Part shown: piece by piece, positions 1 to 6,418 of the stretch
Numbering within the stretch: the first letter of the stretch is position 1
How the letters are laid out: each line of letters begins with the position of its first letter
DNA from: an uncultured bacterium
GTDB lineage: Bacteria; Bacillota; Clostridia; Oscillospirales; Oscillospiraceae
DNA length: 11,242 bases
NCBI GenBank assembly: GCA_905215665.1
Contig: CAJMQR010000027.1
Coordinates: forward strand, 1-11,242
Reading direction: 5' to 3'
Translations under genes and position numbers: made by a program
Notes under the pieces: model-generated
What the model saw: only the letters and a program-made list of their open reading frames with translations
Told to the model about the DNA's origin: nothing
Database searches by the model: none

Positions 1-174
1 GTGGATACCGGCTTTACGGTGGAGAAGGACGGCATCAGCAGCGACCTCAACATTGAAGGCTTCGCGGTTATGACGGTGGGGAAGAACATCGTCTGCGGCG
101 ACGGCGCAGCGGAATTCAGCTTTGACTGCGTAAGCGGCGACGTTACAATCCGCGCTGCGCAGGGATCCTACTGA
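1..174 (+). CDS. C-terminal fragment of a DUF4097-like beta-strand protein
   Basis: The reading frame is open from the first base of the window to a TGA at 172-174 and gives 57 residues; the 5' part of the gene lies outside. The peptide is rich in beta-forming and Gly/Ser/Asp residues and ends with a FDCVSGDVTIRA stretch. The 'VSGDVTI' type of repeat is typical of DUF4097 (putative adhesin, right-handed beta-repeat) proteins, which are often encoded after membrane or regulatory proteins of the envelope-stress type. The codon choice resembles that of neighbouring genes, which supports real coding. No catalytic residue is seen. It converges with rsmI on the other strand. The family assignment rests on a short tail only, so the upstream part of the gene is needed to confirm it. 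Confidence 0.6.
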   Translation: MDTGFTVEKDGISSDLNIEGFAVMTVGKNIVCGDGAAEFSFDCVSGDVTIRAAQGSY

Positions 175-199
175 TCCTTGATTGAAAAATTTCATCAAA

Positions 200-252
200 A
201 ATCCCGCGGTGTCCTTTTGTGGCATTCTGCCACAAAAGGACACCGCGGGATT
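200..252 (-). terminator. Long hairpin terminator between convergent genes
   Basis: A perfect 25-bp inverted repeat (arms 200-224 and 228-252) is separated by only 3 bases. Read leftward, in the direction of rsmI transcription, the hairpin is followed by TTTTTGATGAAATTTTT, a plausible U-rich tail. Read rightward, it is followed by CCCATTCC, with no U-tract. It therefore fits best as the intrinsic terminator of the ferredoxin-yabB-rsmI transcription unit, and it may also block transcripts from the upstream rightward gene. The stem is much longer than a usual intrinsic terminator. Confidence 0.75.
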
Positions 253-274
253 CCCATTCCAAATGGATGGAGCA

Positions 275-1123
275 TCAGGAGTGCCCGTTCGTTTCTTTTT
301 TCAGTACCGCGCCGTAGAGCTCATTCTTCGGGAAGCCGGTTTCGGCCGCGGCCTGACGGACGGCGTCCTTTTTACTGTATCCATCGGAAATGAGCGACTG
401 TACCTGTGCAAGCGCCTGTTCCAGTGTGGCGGCCGGCTGCGGCGTGTCCGGCGCGCCCTCGACGATGAGAACATATTCCCCACGGGGCGCCCGCGTCTCG
501 TGGTAGGCGACGGCCTCTGCGAGCGTCATGCGCAGAACCTCCTCGTGCAGCTTCGTCAACTCACGGCAAAGACAGATACGGCGCTGCCCGCCAAAGACCT
601 GTGCAAGATCCGCAAGCGTTCCGGCCAGCTTGTGGGGCGCTTCATAGAAGATCATGGTGCGTTTTTCCGCGCGCAGAGAGTCCAGATGCGCAAAACGGCT
701 CTTTTTCGCCGTGGACAAAAAGCCCTCAAAGGTGAAGCGGCCGGTAGGAAGCGCGGAAACGCTCAGCGCGGTGACGGCGGCGCAGGGGCCGGGAATCGCG
801 GTGACGGGAACGCCGGCCTGTGCGCACAGGCAAACCAGATCCTCACCGGGATCGGAGATGGCGGGGGAACCGGCGTCCGTGACCAGCGCGCAGCTCTCGC
901 CGGAGCAAAGCCGTTCAACGATTTTCGGCCCGCTGATCTCCTTGTTGTGCTCATAGTAGCTGACCAAAGGCTTTTTGATCTGCAGGTGGTTGAGAAGGCG
1001 AAGCGTTACTCTGGTATCCTCGGCTGCGATGAAATCCACGCTGCGCAGCGTGTCGCGGCAGCGGTCGGAGATGTCCGAAAGGTTGCCGATGGGGGTGGGG
1101 ACGAGATAAAGCGTGCCGCTCAT
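275..1123 (-). CDS. rsmI: 16S rRNA (cytidine-1402-2'-O)-methyltransferase RsmI
   Basis: The 282-residue product has the full family length. RsmI methylates the 2'-hydroxyl of C1402 in the decoding centre of 16S rRNA, using S-adenosylmethionine. Visible motifs in order are LYLVPTPIGNLSDIS (residues 5-19), AEDTR (34-38), VTDAGSPAISDPG (81-93), IPGPCAAVTAL (110-120), GRFTFEGFL (128-136) and YEAPHK (160-165). These are the tetrapyrrole-methylase fold signatures of the RsmI/YraL family. The C-terminal segment SKKDAVRQAAAETGFPKNELY (250-270) is the usual small helical tail. The ATG at 1121-1123 is preceded by AAAGGAG (complement of 1131-1137) with a 7-base spacer. The stop of the upstream gene overlaps this start as ATGA, which implies translational coupling. 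The order yabB then yabC (rsmI) is known from Bacillus. Confidence 0.95.
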   Translation of the reverse strand: MSGTLYLVPTPIGNLSDISDRCRDTLRSVDFIAAEDTRVTLRLLNHLQIKKPLVSYYEHNKEISGPKIVERLCSGESCALVTDAGSPAISDPGEDLVCLCAQAGVPVTAIPGPCAAVTALSVSALPTGRFTFEGFLSTAKKSRFAHLDSLRAEKRTMIFYEAPHKLAGTLADLAQVFGGQRRICLCRELTKLHEEVLRMTLAEAVAYHETRAPRGEYVLIVEGAPDTPQPAATLEQALAQVQSLISDGYSKKDAVRQAAAETGFPKNELYGAVLKKETNGHS

Positions 1124-1836
1124 GGTTCGGCTCCTTTCCTGTGATATGCGGCGCGGTAGGCGTCGGTCTCCGTGCCGTCGGGAAGAAATTCAATGAAATC
1201 CGGCTCGTAGGAAAGACCGGGACGTCCGCCCCGCCGCCCCTCCAGAAGCACCAGACAGACGGGAGAAGCCGCGGTGTGCCGCACGAAGCGGATGCGCTTT
1301 GGCTCGATGCGGTGGCTGCGCATCTGAAAGATCAGGTCGCACAGCCGTTCCGGCCGGTGCACAAGAGCAAAGCGGCCGCCGTCCGGCAGCAGCCACGCGG
1401 CTGCGGCGCAGAGCTGCTCCAGAGTCAGGCACAGCTCACAGCGCTCCACGGCGCCTGCCGGGCTGATTCTGCCGCTGCCTACGGGGAAATATGGAGGGTT
1501 GGAGATCACGCAGTCAAAGCTGCCGGCGGGGAAAAACTCAGAGATATTCCGGACGTCGCCCTGCCGGACGGAGAGCCGCGCCTGCAGAGCGTTCAGAGCG
1601 ATGTTTTCCTGCGCCAGCGCGCAGGCATCCGCACGCAGCTCCAGACCCGCAACCGTACACGCGGGATCTCTGGCGCACAGCAGCAGGCCCAGTGTGGCAC
1701 ACCCTGCGCCGAGATCCGCAATTTTCGCCCCCGGCGGCAGAGAAAGAAACTCCGCCAGAAGCACGGAATCCGTCCCCAGCCGGAAGCCGCGCTGCGGCTG
1801 GAGCATCCGGATGCCGTTCCAAAGCGCCTCTTCCAT
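1120..1836 (-). CDS. yabB: YabB/TrmN6-like tRNA adenine-N6 methyltransferase
   Basis: The 238-residue product is a class I S-adenosylmethionine-dependent methyltransferase. The SAM-binding motif I is ADLGAGCATLG (residues 40-50) and the catalytic NPPY motif of N6-adenine methyltransferases is at 113-116. An RLGTDSVLLAEF stretch (19-30), typical of the YfiC/TrmN6 (tRNA1Val A37-N6) group, precedes motif I. Cytoplasmic tRNA modification is the likely role, inferred from family. The ATG at 1834-1836 is served by GGGAGG (complement of 1842-1847) with a 5-base spacer. The gene ends by ATGA overlap with rsmI, so the two are almost certainly co-translated. No clear promoter is visible in the 76-base gap from the ferredoxin, so expression may depend on read-through from the ferredoxin promoter. 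The exact nucleotide modified is not shown by the sequence. Confidence 0.85.
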   Translation of the reverse strand: MEEALWNGIRMLQPQRGFRLGTDSVLLAEFLSLPPGAKIADLGAGCATLGLLLCARDPACTVAGLELRADACALAQENIALNALQARLSVRQGDVRNISEFFPAGSFDCVISNPPYFPVGSGRISPAGAVERCELCLTLEQLCAAAAWLLPDGGRFALVHRPERLCDLIFQMRSHRIEPKRIRFVRHTAASPVCLVLLEGRRGGRPGLSYEPDFIEFLPDGTETDAYRAAYHRKGAEP

Positions 1837-1857
1837 AACGTCCTCCCAAGTCAGAGA

Positions 1858-1897
1858 AACGGCCGGCCCGCACAGTTGCCTGCGCAGGCCGGCCGTT
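1858..1897 (-). terminator. GC-rich hairpin after the ferredoxin gene
   Basis: An 11-bp perfect inverted repeat (AACGGCCGGCC at 1858-1868 and GGCCGGCCGTT at 1887-1897) encloses an 18-base loop. It begins 16 bases past the ferredoxin stop. In the direction of transcription the 3' arm runs into GTTTCTCTG, a weak U-tract, so termination is probably partial, letting some transcript continue into yabB-rsmI. It could also act as an mRNA-stabilising or processing hairpin. Confidence 0.6.
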
Positions 1898-1912
1898 CTT
1901 ACACAAGCTCAA

Positions 1913-2083
1913 TTACTGCTGTTCGATCGCTTCAACCGGGCAGACAGAAGCGCAGGTGCCGCAGTCCACACACTGATCCGCGTCGATGACGTACTTGTCG
2001 TCGCCTTCGGTGATGATGCCGAGCGGGCAGCTATCGGCGCAGGTGCCGCACTTTGCGCAGGCGTCAGTGATGAAATATGCCAT
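1913..2083 (-). CDS. 2[4Fe-4S] ferredoxin, 56 residues
   Basis: This short gene encodes a complete clostridial-type bacterial ferredoxin. It has two cysteine clusters, CAKCGTCADSCP (C9, C12, C15, C19) and CVDCGTCASVCP (C38, C41, C44, C48), each of the CxxCxxCxxxCP form that holds a [4Fe-4S] cube. The protein starts MAYFITDACAKCG and ends EAIEQQ. It is a soluble low-potential electron carrier of anaerobes; its redox partners cannot be read from this window. The ATG at 2081-2083 has a perfect AGGAGG (complement of 2092-2097) with an 8-base spacer, and a sigma-A-type promoter lies upstream. It is the first gene of the leftward cluster, divergent from the clpC-like gene. Confidence 0.95.
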   Translation of the reverse strand: MAYFITDACAKCGTCADSCPLGIITEGDDKYVIDADQCVDCGTCASVCPVEAIEQQ

Positions 2084-2116
2084 GGTATGTGCCTCCTATA
2101 TAATAAGTATAAACAC

Positions 2117-2144
2117 ATTCTATCATGTTTTTCTGAAAATGCAA
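2117..2144 (-). promoter_or_regulatory. Sigma-A-type promoter of the ferredoxin gene
   Basis: On the minus strand, TTGCAT (complement of 2139-2144) and TAGAAT (complement of 2117-2122) are separated by 16 bases. The -10 element lies about 33 bases upstream of the start codon, leaving a short leader containing the AGGAGG. A second TATACT lies further downstream without an obvious -35. No promoter of similar quality is seen for the divergent gene. Confidence 0.65.
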
Positions 2145-2234
2145 ATGGTAATGCGCGGAAAATGTAAAAAAATTTTGTGCGTATAGAACGCGTGCCTTTC
2201 GTCAAGAATTTTTTGGGAACGGAGGCGGGGCAGC

Positions 2235-4526
2235 TTGGGGAAAAATGACTTTGATCCGCTGACGCAGAAGGTGTTCCGGCAGGCATGGGCAATCGCCGGT
2301 GCGCTGGGACACGGATATGTGGGAACGGAGCATCTTCTGCTGGGGCTCCTGCGGACGCCCGAATGCAGCGCGTGCCGCCTGATGGTATGGGAGGGCGCGG
2401 AGCCGGAGGCCATGCTTCTGCGGCTCATGGCGGAGAATGGGCGCGGGCAGCGCCTGCTTCGCCTGCCGCAGGGATTCTCCGAGGAGGCGCAAAGCGTGAT
2501 CGCCGCGGCTGCGGCCGTGCAGCCCGTCTGCCCCGAGCGGCTTCTGCTGGCTATGCTTTGCCGCGAAAGCTGCGGCGCTGTCCGTCTGCTGCGCGCCTCA
2601 CAAATCTCTACCGGCGCACTGCTTCCCGCCCTGTGCGAAGCAATGCGGCTCAGAAAGGAAGATACCATGCAGAATTTACGCCTGCTCGACCAGTTCGGTG
2701 TGGATATGGTTGAGCGCGCGGACAAAACGGAAATGATTGTCGGCCGGCAGCAGGAGATCGAGACGGTACTGCAGATCCTGTCGAGAAAGCACAAGAATAA
2801 TCCCGCCCTGATCGGCGAACCCGGGGTGGGCAAGACGGCCATCGTCGAGGGCGTGGCGCAGTATATTGCGGCGGGGCGCGTTCCGGAGCAGCTCAAGGGC
2901 AAACGCCTGTTCATGCTGGATATGGCAAGCGTGATTGCAGGAACGAAGTACCGCGGCGAATTTGAGGAGCGGGTGAGAGACATCCTCGCGGAGCTTCGCC
3001 GGGCGCAGAATGTGATCCTCTTTGTGGACGAGATGCACACTCTGGTCGGCGCGGGCGCAGCGGAGGGCGCGATTGACGCGGCAAACCTCCTGAAGCCTGC
3101 GCTTGGCAGGGGAGAGCTTCAGCTCATCGGCGCGACGACGCTGACGGAGTACCGCAAATATATCGAAAAGGACGCGGCGCTGGAGCGCCGCTTCCGCACG
3201 GTGCAGGTGCGCGAGCCGACGCAGGCGGAGACGAAAGCGATTCTGATGGGCCTGCGGCCCGGGCTGGAGGCGCACCATCACATCGCCATCACGGAGGAGG
3301 CCGTCAATGCGGCGGTCACGCTTTCCAGCCGCTACCTGACCGAAAAATTTCTGCCGGACAAGGCGGTGGATCTTCTGGACGAGGGCGCGGCGCTGGCAAA
3401 AATGGCGCAGATGAAGAAGCAGGGCTGCGGCGACTGCGCCGGAACGGAGCGCGCGCTGCAGGAGGCGGTGCGTACCGGAAGATACGAACAGGCCGCGGCT
3501 CTGCGCGACAGGCTGCAAAGCCTGCGCAGGCACATGCCGGGCGGCCCGCGCGTCGAAGCGCAGGACATTGCCGCGGCGGTGGCAAACCGCACGGGGATCC
3601 CCGCCGGCGTGGTTTCCATGTCGGAAAGGCAGCGGCTCTGCGAACTGGAAAAGACGCTCTCCCAGCGGGTCGTCGGGCAGCAGACGGCGGTCAGCGCCGT
3701 GGCCGAGGCGGTGCGGCGCGGAAGATCGGGGCTGGCGGATCAAAAGCGCCCGGTGGCGGCCATGCTCTTCACCGGTCCGACCGGCGTCGGCAAAACAGAG
3801 CTGTGCAAGGCGCTTGCGGAGGCGGTTTACGGCAGTGAAAACGCCATGATCCGTCTGGATATGTCGGAATATATGGAAAAGCACTCGGTTTCACGAATGC
3901 TGGGCGCGCCTCCCGGTTATGTCGGGCATGAGGAGGGCGGGGAGCTTTCCGAACGTGTCCGCCGCCGGCCGTACAGCCTTGTCCTGCTGGACGAGCTGGA
4001 AAAAGCGCACCGGGACGTCTGCGGAATCCTGCTTCAGATCATGGAGGACGGCATCCTGACGGACTCCGCCGGCCGCCGGGTGGACTTCAAGAACACGATG
4101 ATCGTCATGACCTCAAACCTCGGAAGCGAAAACACGGTGCGCGGGAGCCTTGGGTTCGGGGAGCATCAGGAGGAGCCGCTGCTGCGCAGTCTGCGCGAAT
4201 ACTTTTCTCCGGAATTTCTGGGACGTATCGATTGCATCGCGGCCTTCCAGCCGCTTTCCGAAACCGACCTGCTCCGCATTACGGAGAAACAGATCGGCGC
4301 CCTGCAGAGCCGGGCGGAGGAGCTGCATGTCCGCCTGCAGGTGACGCAGGAGACCATTGAGAGCATTGCGCGGCGGAGTCTGCGGCAAAAAAGCGGCGCC
4401 CGTCAGATTCGTCACCTGATCCAGACCGAGCTGGAAAATCCACTGGCAAGGCTTATCCTTTCTGCCGATACGCCTCCGCGCAGCGTGAAGGCCACTGTCT
4501 GTGAAGAAAAAATCCTGCTTTCCTGA
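2235..4526 (+). CDS. clpC: ClpC-like AAA+ protein unfoldase (TTG start)
   Basis: The 763-residue product is a Hsp100 ATPase with two nucleotide-binding domains that would unfold substrates for the ClpP protease in the cytoplasm. The N-terminal Clp_N domain (about 1-140) has one clear repeat (FDPLTQKVFRQA to GTEHLLLGLLR) and a shortened second repeat. NBD1 has Walker A GEPGVGKT (194-201) and Walker B ILFVDE (261-266). A UVR-like segment (about 403-434) marks it as ClpC rather than ClpA. NBD2 has Walker A GPTGVGKT (514-521), Walker B VLLDELEK (583-590), an LGF loop (639-641) typical of ClpP docking, and sensor-2 GARQIR (721-726). The TTG at 2235-2237 is chosen because GGAGG at 2221-2225 lies 9 bases upstream and no in-frame ATG precedes the first repeat. 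Canonical ClpC is slightly longer, around 810 residues. No ctsR, mcsA or mcsB is adjacent, so it stands alone between two other transcription units. Confidence 0.93.
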   Translation: MGKNDFDPLTQKVFRQAWAIAGALGHGYVGTEHLLLGLLRTPECSACRLMVWEGAEPEAMLLRLMAENGRGQRLLRLPQGFSEEAQSVIAAAAAVQPVCPERLLLAMLCRESCGAVRLLRASQISTGALLPALCEAMRLRKEDTMQNLRLLDQFGVDMVERADKTEMIVGRQQEIETVLQILSRKHKNNPALIGEPGVGKTAIVEGVAQYIAAGRVPEQLKGKRLFMLDMASVIAGTKYRGEFEERVRDILAELRRAQNVILFVDEMHTLVGAGAAEGAIDAANLLKPALGRGELQLIGATTLTEYRKYIEKDAALERRFRTVQVREPTQAETKAILMGLRPGLEAHHHIAITEEAVNAAVTLSSRYLTEKFLPDKAVDLLDEGAALAKMAQMKKQGCGDCAGTERALQEAVRTGRYEQAAALRDRLQSLRRHMPGGPRVEAQDIAAAVANRTGIPAGVVSMSERQRLCELEKTLSQRVVGQQTAVSAVAEAVRRGRSGLADQKRPVAAMLFTGPTGVGKTELCKALAEAVYGSENAMIRLDMSEYMEKHSVSRMLGAPPGYVGHEEGGELSERVRRRPYSLVLLDELEKAHRDVCGILLQIMEDGILTDSAGRRVDFKNTMIVMTSNLGSENTVRGSLGFGEHQEEPLLRSLREYFSPEFLGRIDCIAAFQPLSETDLLRITEKQIGALQSRAEELHVRLQVTQETIESIARRSLRQKSGARQIRHLIQTELENPLARLILSADTPPRSVKATVCEEKILLS

Positions 4527-4531
4527 GAAAA

Positions 4532-4565
4532 CGAATCCCTCTGCGATCTGCCGCAGGGGGATTCG
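4532..4565 (+). terminator. Intrinsic terminator after clpC
   Basis: Arms CGAATCCCTCTGCG (4532-4545) and CGCAGGGGGATTCG (4552-4565) form a 14-bp stem with one U-G pair and a 6-base loop. The stem starts 5 bases after the clpC stop and is followed by GTTTCTATAATT, a moderate U-rich tail. It separates clpC from the ABC exporter promoter immediately downstream. Confidence 0.85.
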
Positions 4566-4593
4566 GTTTCTATAATTGTTCACAAACCGTTCA

Positions 4594-4622
4594 TTGACTA
4601 TTTGTATGGCCGAACGTATAAT
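4594..4622 (+). promoter_or_regulatory. Consensus sigma-A promoter of the ABC exporter operon
   Basis: TTGACT (4594-4599) and a perfect TATAAT (4617-4622) are separated by exactly 17 bases, the ideal spacing. Transcription should start near 4629, giving a leader of about 30 bases that carries the ribosome binding site GGAGG (4649-4653), 7 bases before the ATG. Such a strong promoter usually implies either constitutive high expression or tight repression; palindromes just downstream favour the second possibility. Confidence 0.9.
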
Positions 4623-4625
4623 TAT

Positions 4626-4645
4626 TACATATGTAGATTGATCAA
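4626..4645. promoter_or_regulatory. Possible repressor operator at the exporter start site
   Basis: Two perfect palindromes, TACATATGTA (4626-4635) and TTGATCAA (4638-4645), follow the -10 element and cover the predicted transcription start and early leader. A repressor bound here would block the promoter. Multidrug-type ABC exporters are often controlled by MarR-, TetR- or PadR-type repressors, but no such gene is adjacent, so the operator role is inferred only from symmetry and position. Confidence 0.4.
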
Positions 4646-4660
4646 ATTGGAGGCTGTGCA

Positions 4661-6418
4661 ATGTTAAAAACCTTGGGCGCACAGGTGAAGCAGTACAAGG
4701 CAGTGTCGTTCATCACGCCGGTTTTCTCGGCGCTGGAGGCGATTGCGGATATGATCCTGCCTTTCCTGATGGCAAAAATTATCGACTATGGCGTTAACGG
4801 CAGCGGAGGAATGGCTGCGATTGTCAAATACGGCGGCTGGATGCTTCTTGTGGCTCTGGGAGCGCTGGTCTGTGGAATTCTGGCCGGCAGATTTGCTTCG
4901 GTGGCTTCCACCGGCTTTGCCACGAACCTGCGCGACGCGATGTTCACAAATATCCAGACGTTTTCCTTTTCCAACATCGATCGTTTTTCGACGGCCGGTC
5001 TTGTGACCCGGCTGACGACGGATGTCTCGAATCTGCAGATGTCCTACCAGATGCTGCTGCGCATCTGCGTGCGCGCGCCAACCATGCTGATCTCCGCGCT
5101 GGTTCTTTCGTTTTCCATTCACTCGGAGCTGAGCATGGTGTTCGTCGTTGCCATGGCGGTTTTGATCCTTGCGCTCTCCTTTGTGATTGCCAAGGCGACG
5201 AAGATTTTCAACCGCGTGTTCCGCAAATATGACGACCTGAACGCCAGCGTGCAGGAGAACGTCGGCGCCATCCGTGTGGTCAAGGCCTTCGTGCGCGAGG
5301 ACTATGAACGCTCCAAGTTTTCCAAAGCGGCGGAAGCGGTCTATCGGATGTTCGTCAAGGCGGAATCCTATGTGACGCTGAACAATCCCATTATGATGGC
5401 GACGGTTTTCGGCTGCATGCTCGCCCTGTCGTGGCTGGGCGCGAAGGCCTGCGTGACGGAGGGCTTCTCCGAGGGCAACCTCATGAGCCTGTTCAGCTAT
5501 GTTTCCAGCATTCTGATGAGTCTGATGATGATCTCCATGATTTTTGTCATGATGAGCATGAGCGTTGCCAGCGCGCAGCGGATCTGCGAGGTCATCGAGG
5601 AGAAGGCCGATCTGTCCAGCCCGCCGGATGCCAGAACGGAAGTGCCGGACGGCAGCATCGAATTTCGGGACGTCTCCTTCTCCTACCGCAGGGGCGGCAG
5701 CGGGAAGCCCGTTCTGCAGAACATCAGCCTGCGCATTGAGCCCGGGCAGACAATCGGAATCCTGGGTGGTACGGGCAGCGCCAAATCCACGTTGGCCAGC
5801 CTGATTCCCCGCCTATACGACGCGACGGAGGGAATGGTTCTCGTCGGTGGCCACGATGTGCGCGAATACGATCTGGAAGCGCTGCGCGATGAGGTGTCCG
5901 TTGTGCTGCAGAAAAACGTGCTGTTCTCCGGAACCATTCTTGAGAATCTGCGCTGGGGCGACAAAAACGCGACGCCGGAGGAATGCCGTCGCGCCTGTGA
6001 GCTGGCCTGTGCGGACGAGTTTATCCGCTCCTTCCCGGACGGCTATGAGACGCATATTGAGCAGGGCGGCACCAACGTCTCCGGCGGGCAGAAGCAGCGC
6101 CTCTGCATCGCCCGGGCGCTGCTGAAGAAGCCGAAGATACTGATTCTGGACGACTCCACCAGCGCCGTGGATACGGCGACGGATGCGAAAATCCGCAGGG
6201 CGCTGCGCGAGGAAATTCCGAATACCACCAAATTGATCATTGCGCAGCGCATCTCCAGCGTGCAGGATGCGGATAAGATCCTTGTGCTCGATGAGGGACG
6301 GGTCAACGGCTTCGGCACGCACGAGGAGCTGCTGGCAACAAACCGCATCTATCAGGAGGTCTGGCAGGGCCAGACACAGGGCGGCGGCGACTTCGACGAA
6401 AAGGCAGGTGAGGCGTAA
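4661..6418 (+). CDS. Heterodimeric ABC exporter, degenerate-site subunit
   Basis: The 585-residue half-transporter has about six membrane segments in residues 15-305 and a nucleotide-binding domain from about 330. Motifs are Walker A GGTGSAKST (369-377), Q-loop Q417, signature VSGGQ (473-477), and Walker B ILILDD (493-498). The catalytic glutamate position is D498, and the H-loop position is Q529 (IIAQR instead of IIAHR). This Asp/Gln pair is the hallmark of the non-hydrolysing subunit in heterodimeric exporters such as TM287/288 and BmrCD. Walker A also has Ala374 in place of a glycine. The partner is the next gene, whose start overlaps this stop by one base (TAATG). Together they should form an inner-membrane efflux pump for drugs, lipids or peptides; the substrate is unknown. 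The ATG is supported by GGAGG 7 bases upstream and a strong promoter. Confidence 0.93.
   Translation: MLKTLGAQVKQYKAVSFITPVFSALEAIADMILPFLMAKIIDYGVNGSGGMAAIVKYGGWMLLVALGALVCGILAGRFASVASTGFATNLRDAMFTNIQTFSFSNIDRFSTAGLVTRLTTDVSNLQMSYQMLLRICVRAPTMLISALVLSFSIHSELSMVFVVAMAVLILALSFVIAKATKIFNRVFRKYDDLNASVQENVGAIRVVKAFVREDYERSKFSKAAEAVYRMFVKAESYVTLNNPIMMATVFGCMLALSWLGAKACVTEGFSEGNLMSLFSYVSSILMSLMMISMIFVMMSMSVASAQRICEVIEEKADLSSPPDARTEVPDGSIEFRDVSFSYRRGGSGKPVLQNISLRIEPGQTIGILGGTGSAKSTLASLIPRLYDATEGMVLVGGHDVREYDLEALRDEVSVVLQKNVLFSGTILENLRWGDKNATPEECRRACELACADEFIRSFPDGYETHIEQGGTNVSGGQKQRLCIARALLKKPKILILDDSTSAVDTATDAKIRRALREEIPNTTKLIIAQRISSVQDADKILVLDEGRVNGFGTHEELLATNRIYQEVWQGQTQGGGDFDEKAGEA

Noticed and set aside
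182..1144. 320-residue plus-strand frame over rsmI
   Set aside because: It covers the well-supported rsmI gene on the opposite strand, starts in the long hairpin region and has no family-like motifs.
2182..2187. TATAGA as a -10 box for clpC
   Set aside because: No reasonable -35 lies 16-18 bases upstream, so it was not called as a promoter.
2100..2234. CIRCE or CtsR operator upstream of clpC
   Set aside because: No TTAGCACTC/GAGTGCTAA inverted repeat and no GGTCAAA direct repeat was found; only a lone CGTCAAG is present.
2676..3884. 402-residue minus-strand frame inside clpC
   Set aside because: Antisense to both AAA+ domains, with low-complexity Arg/Leu/Ala composition and no plausible ribosome binding context.
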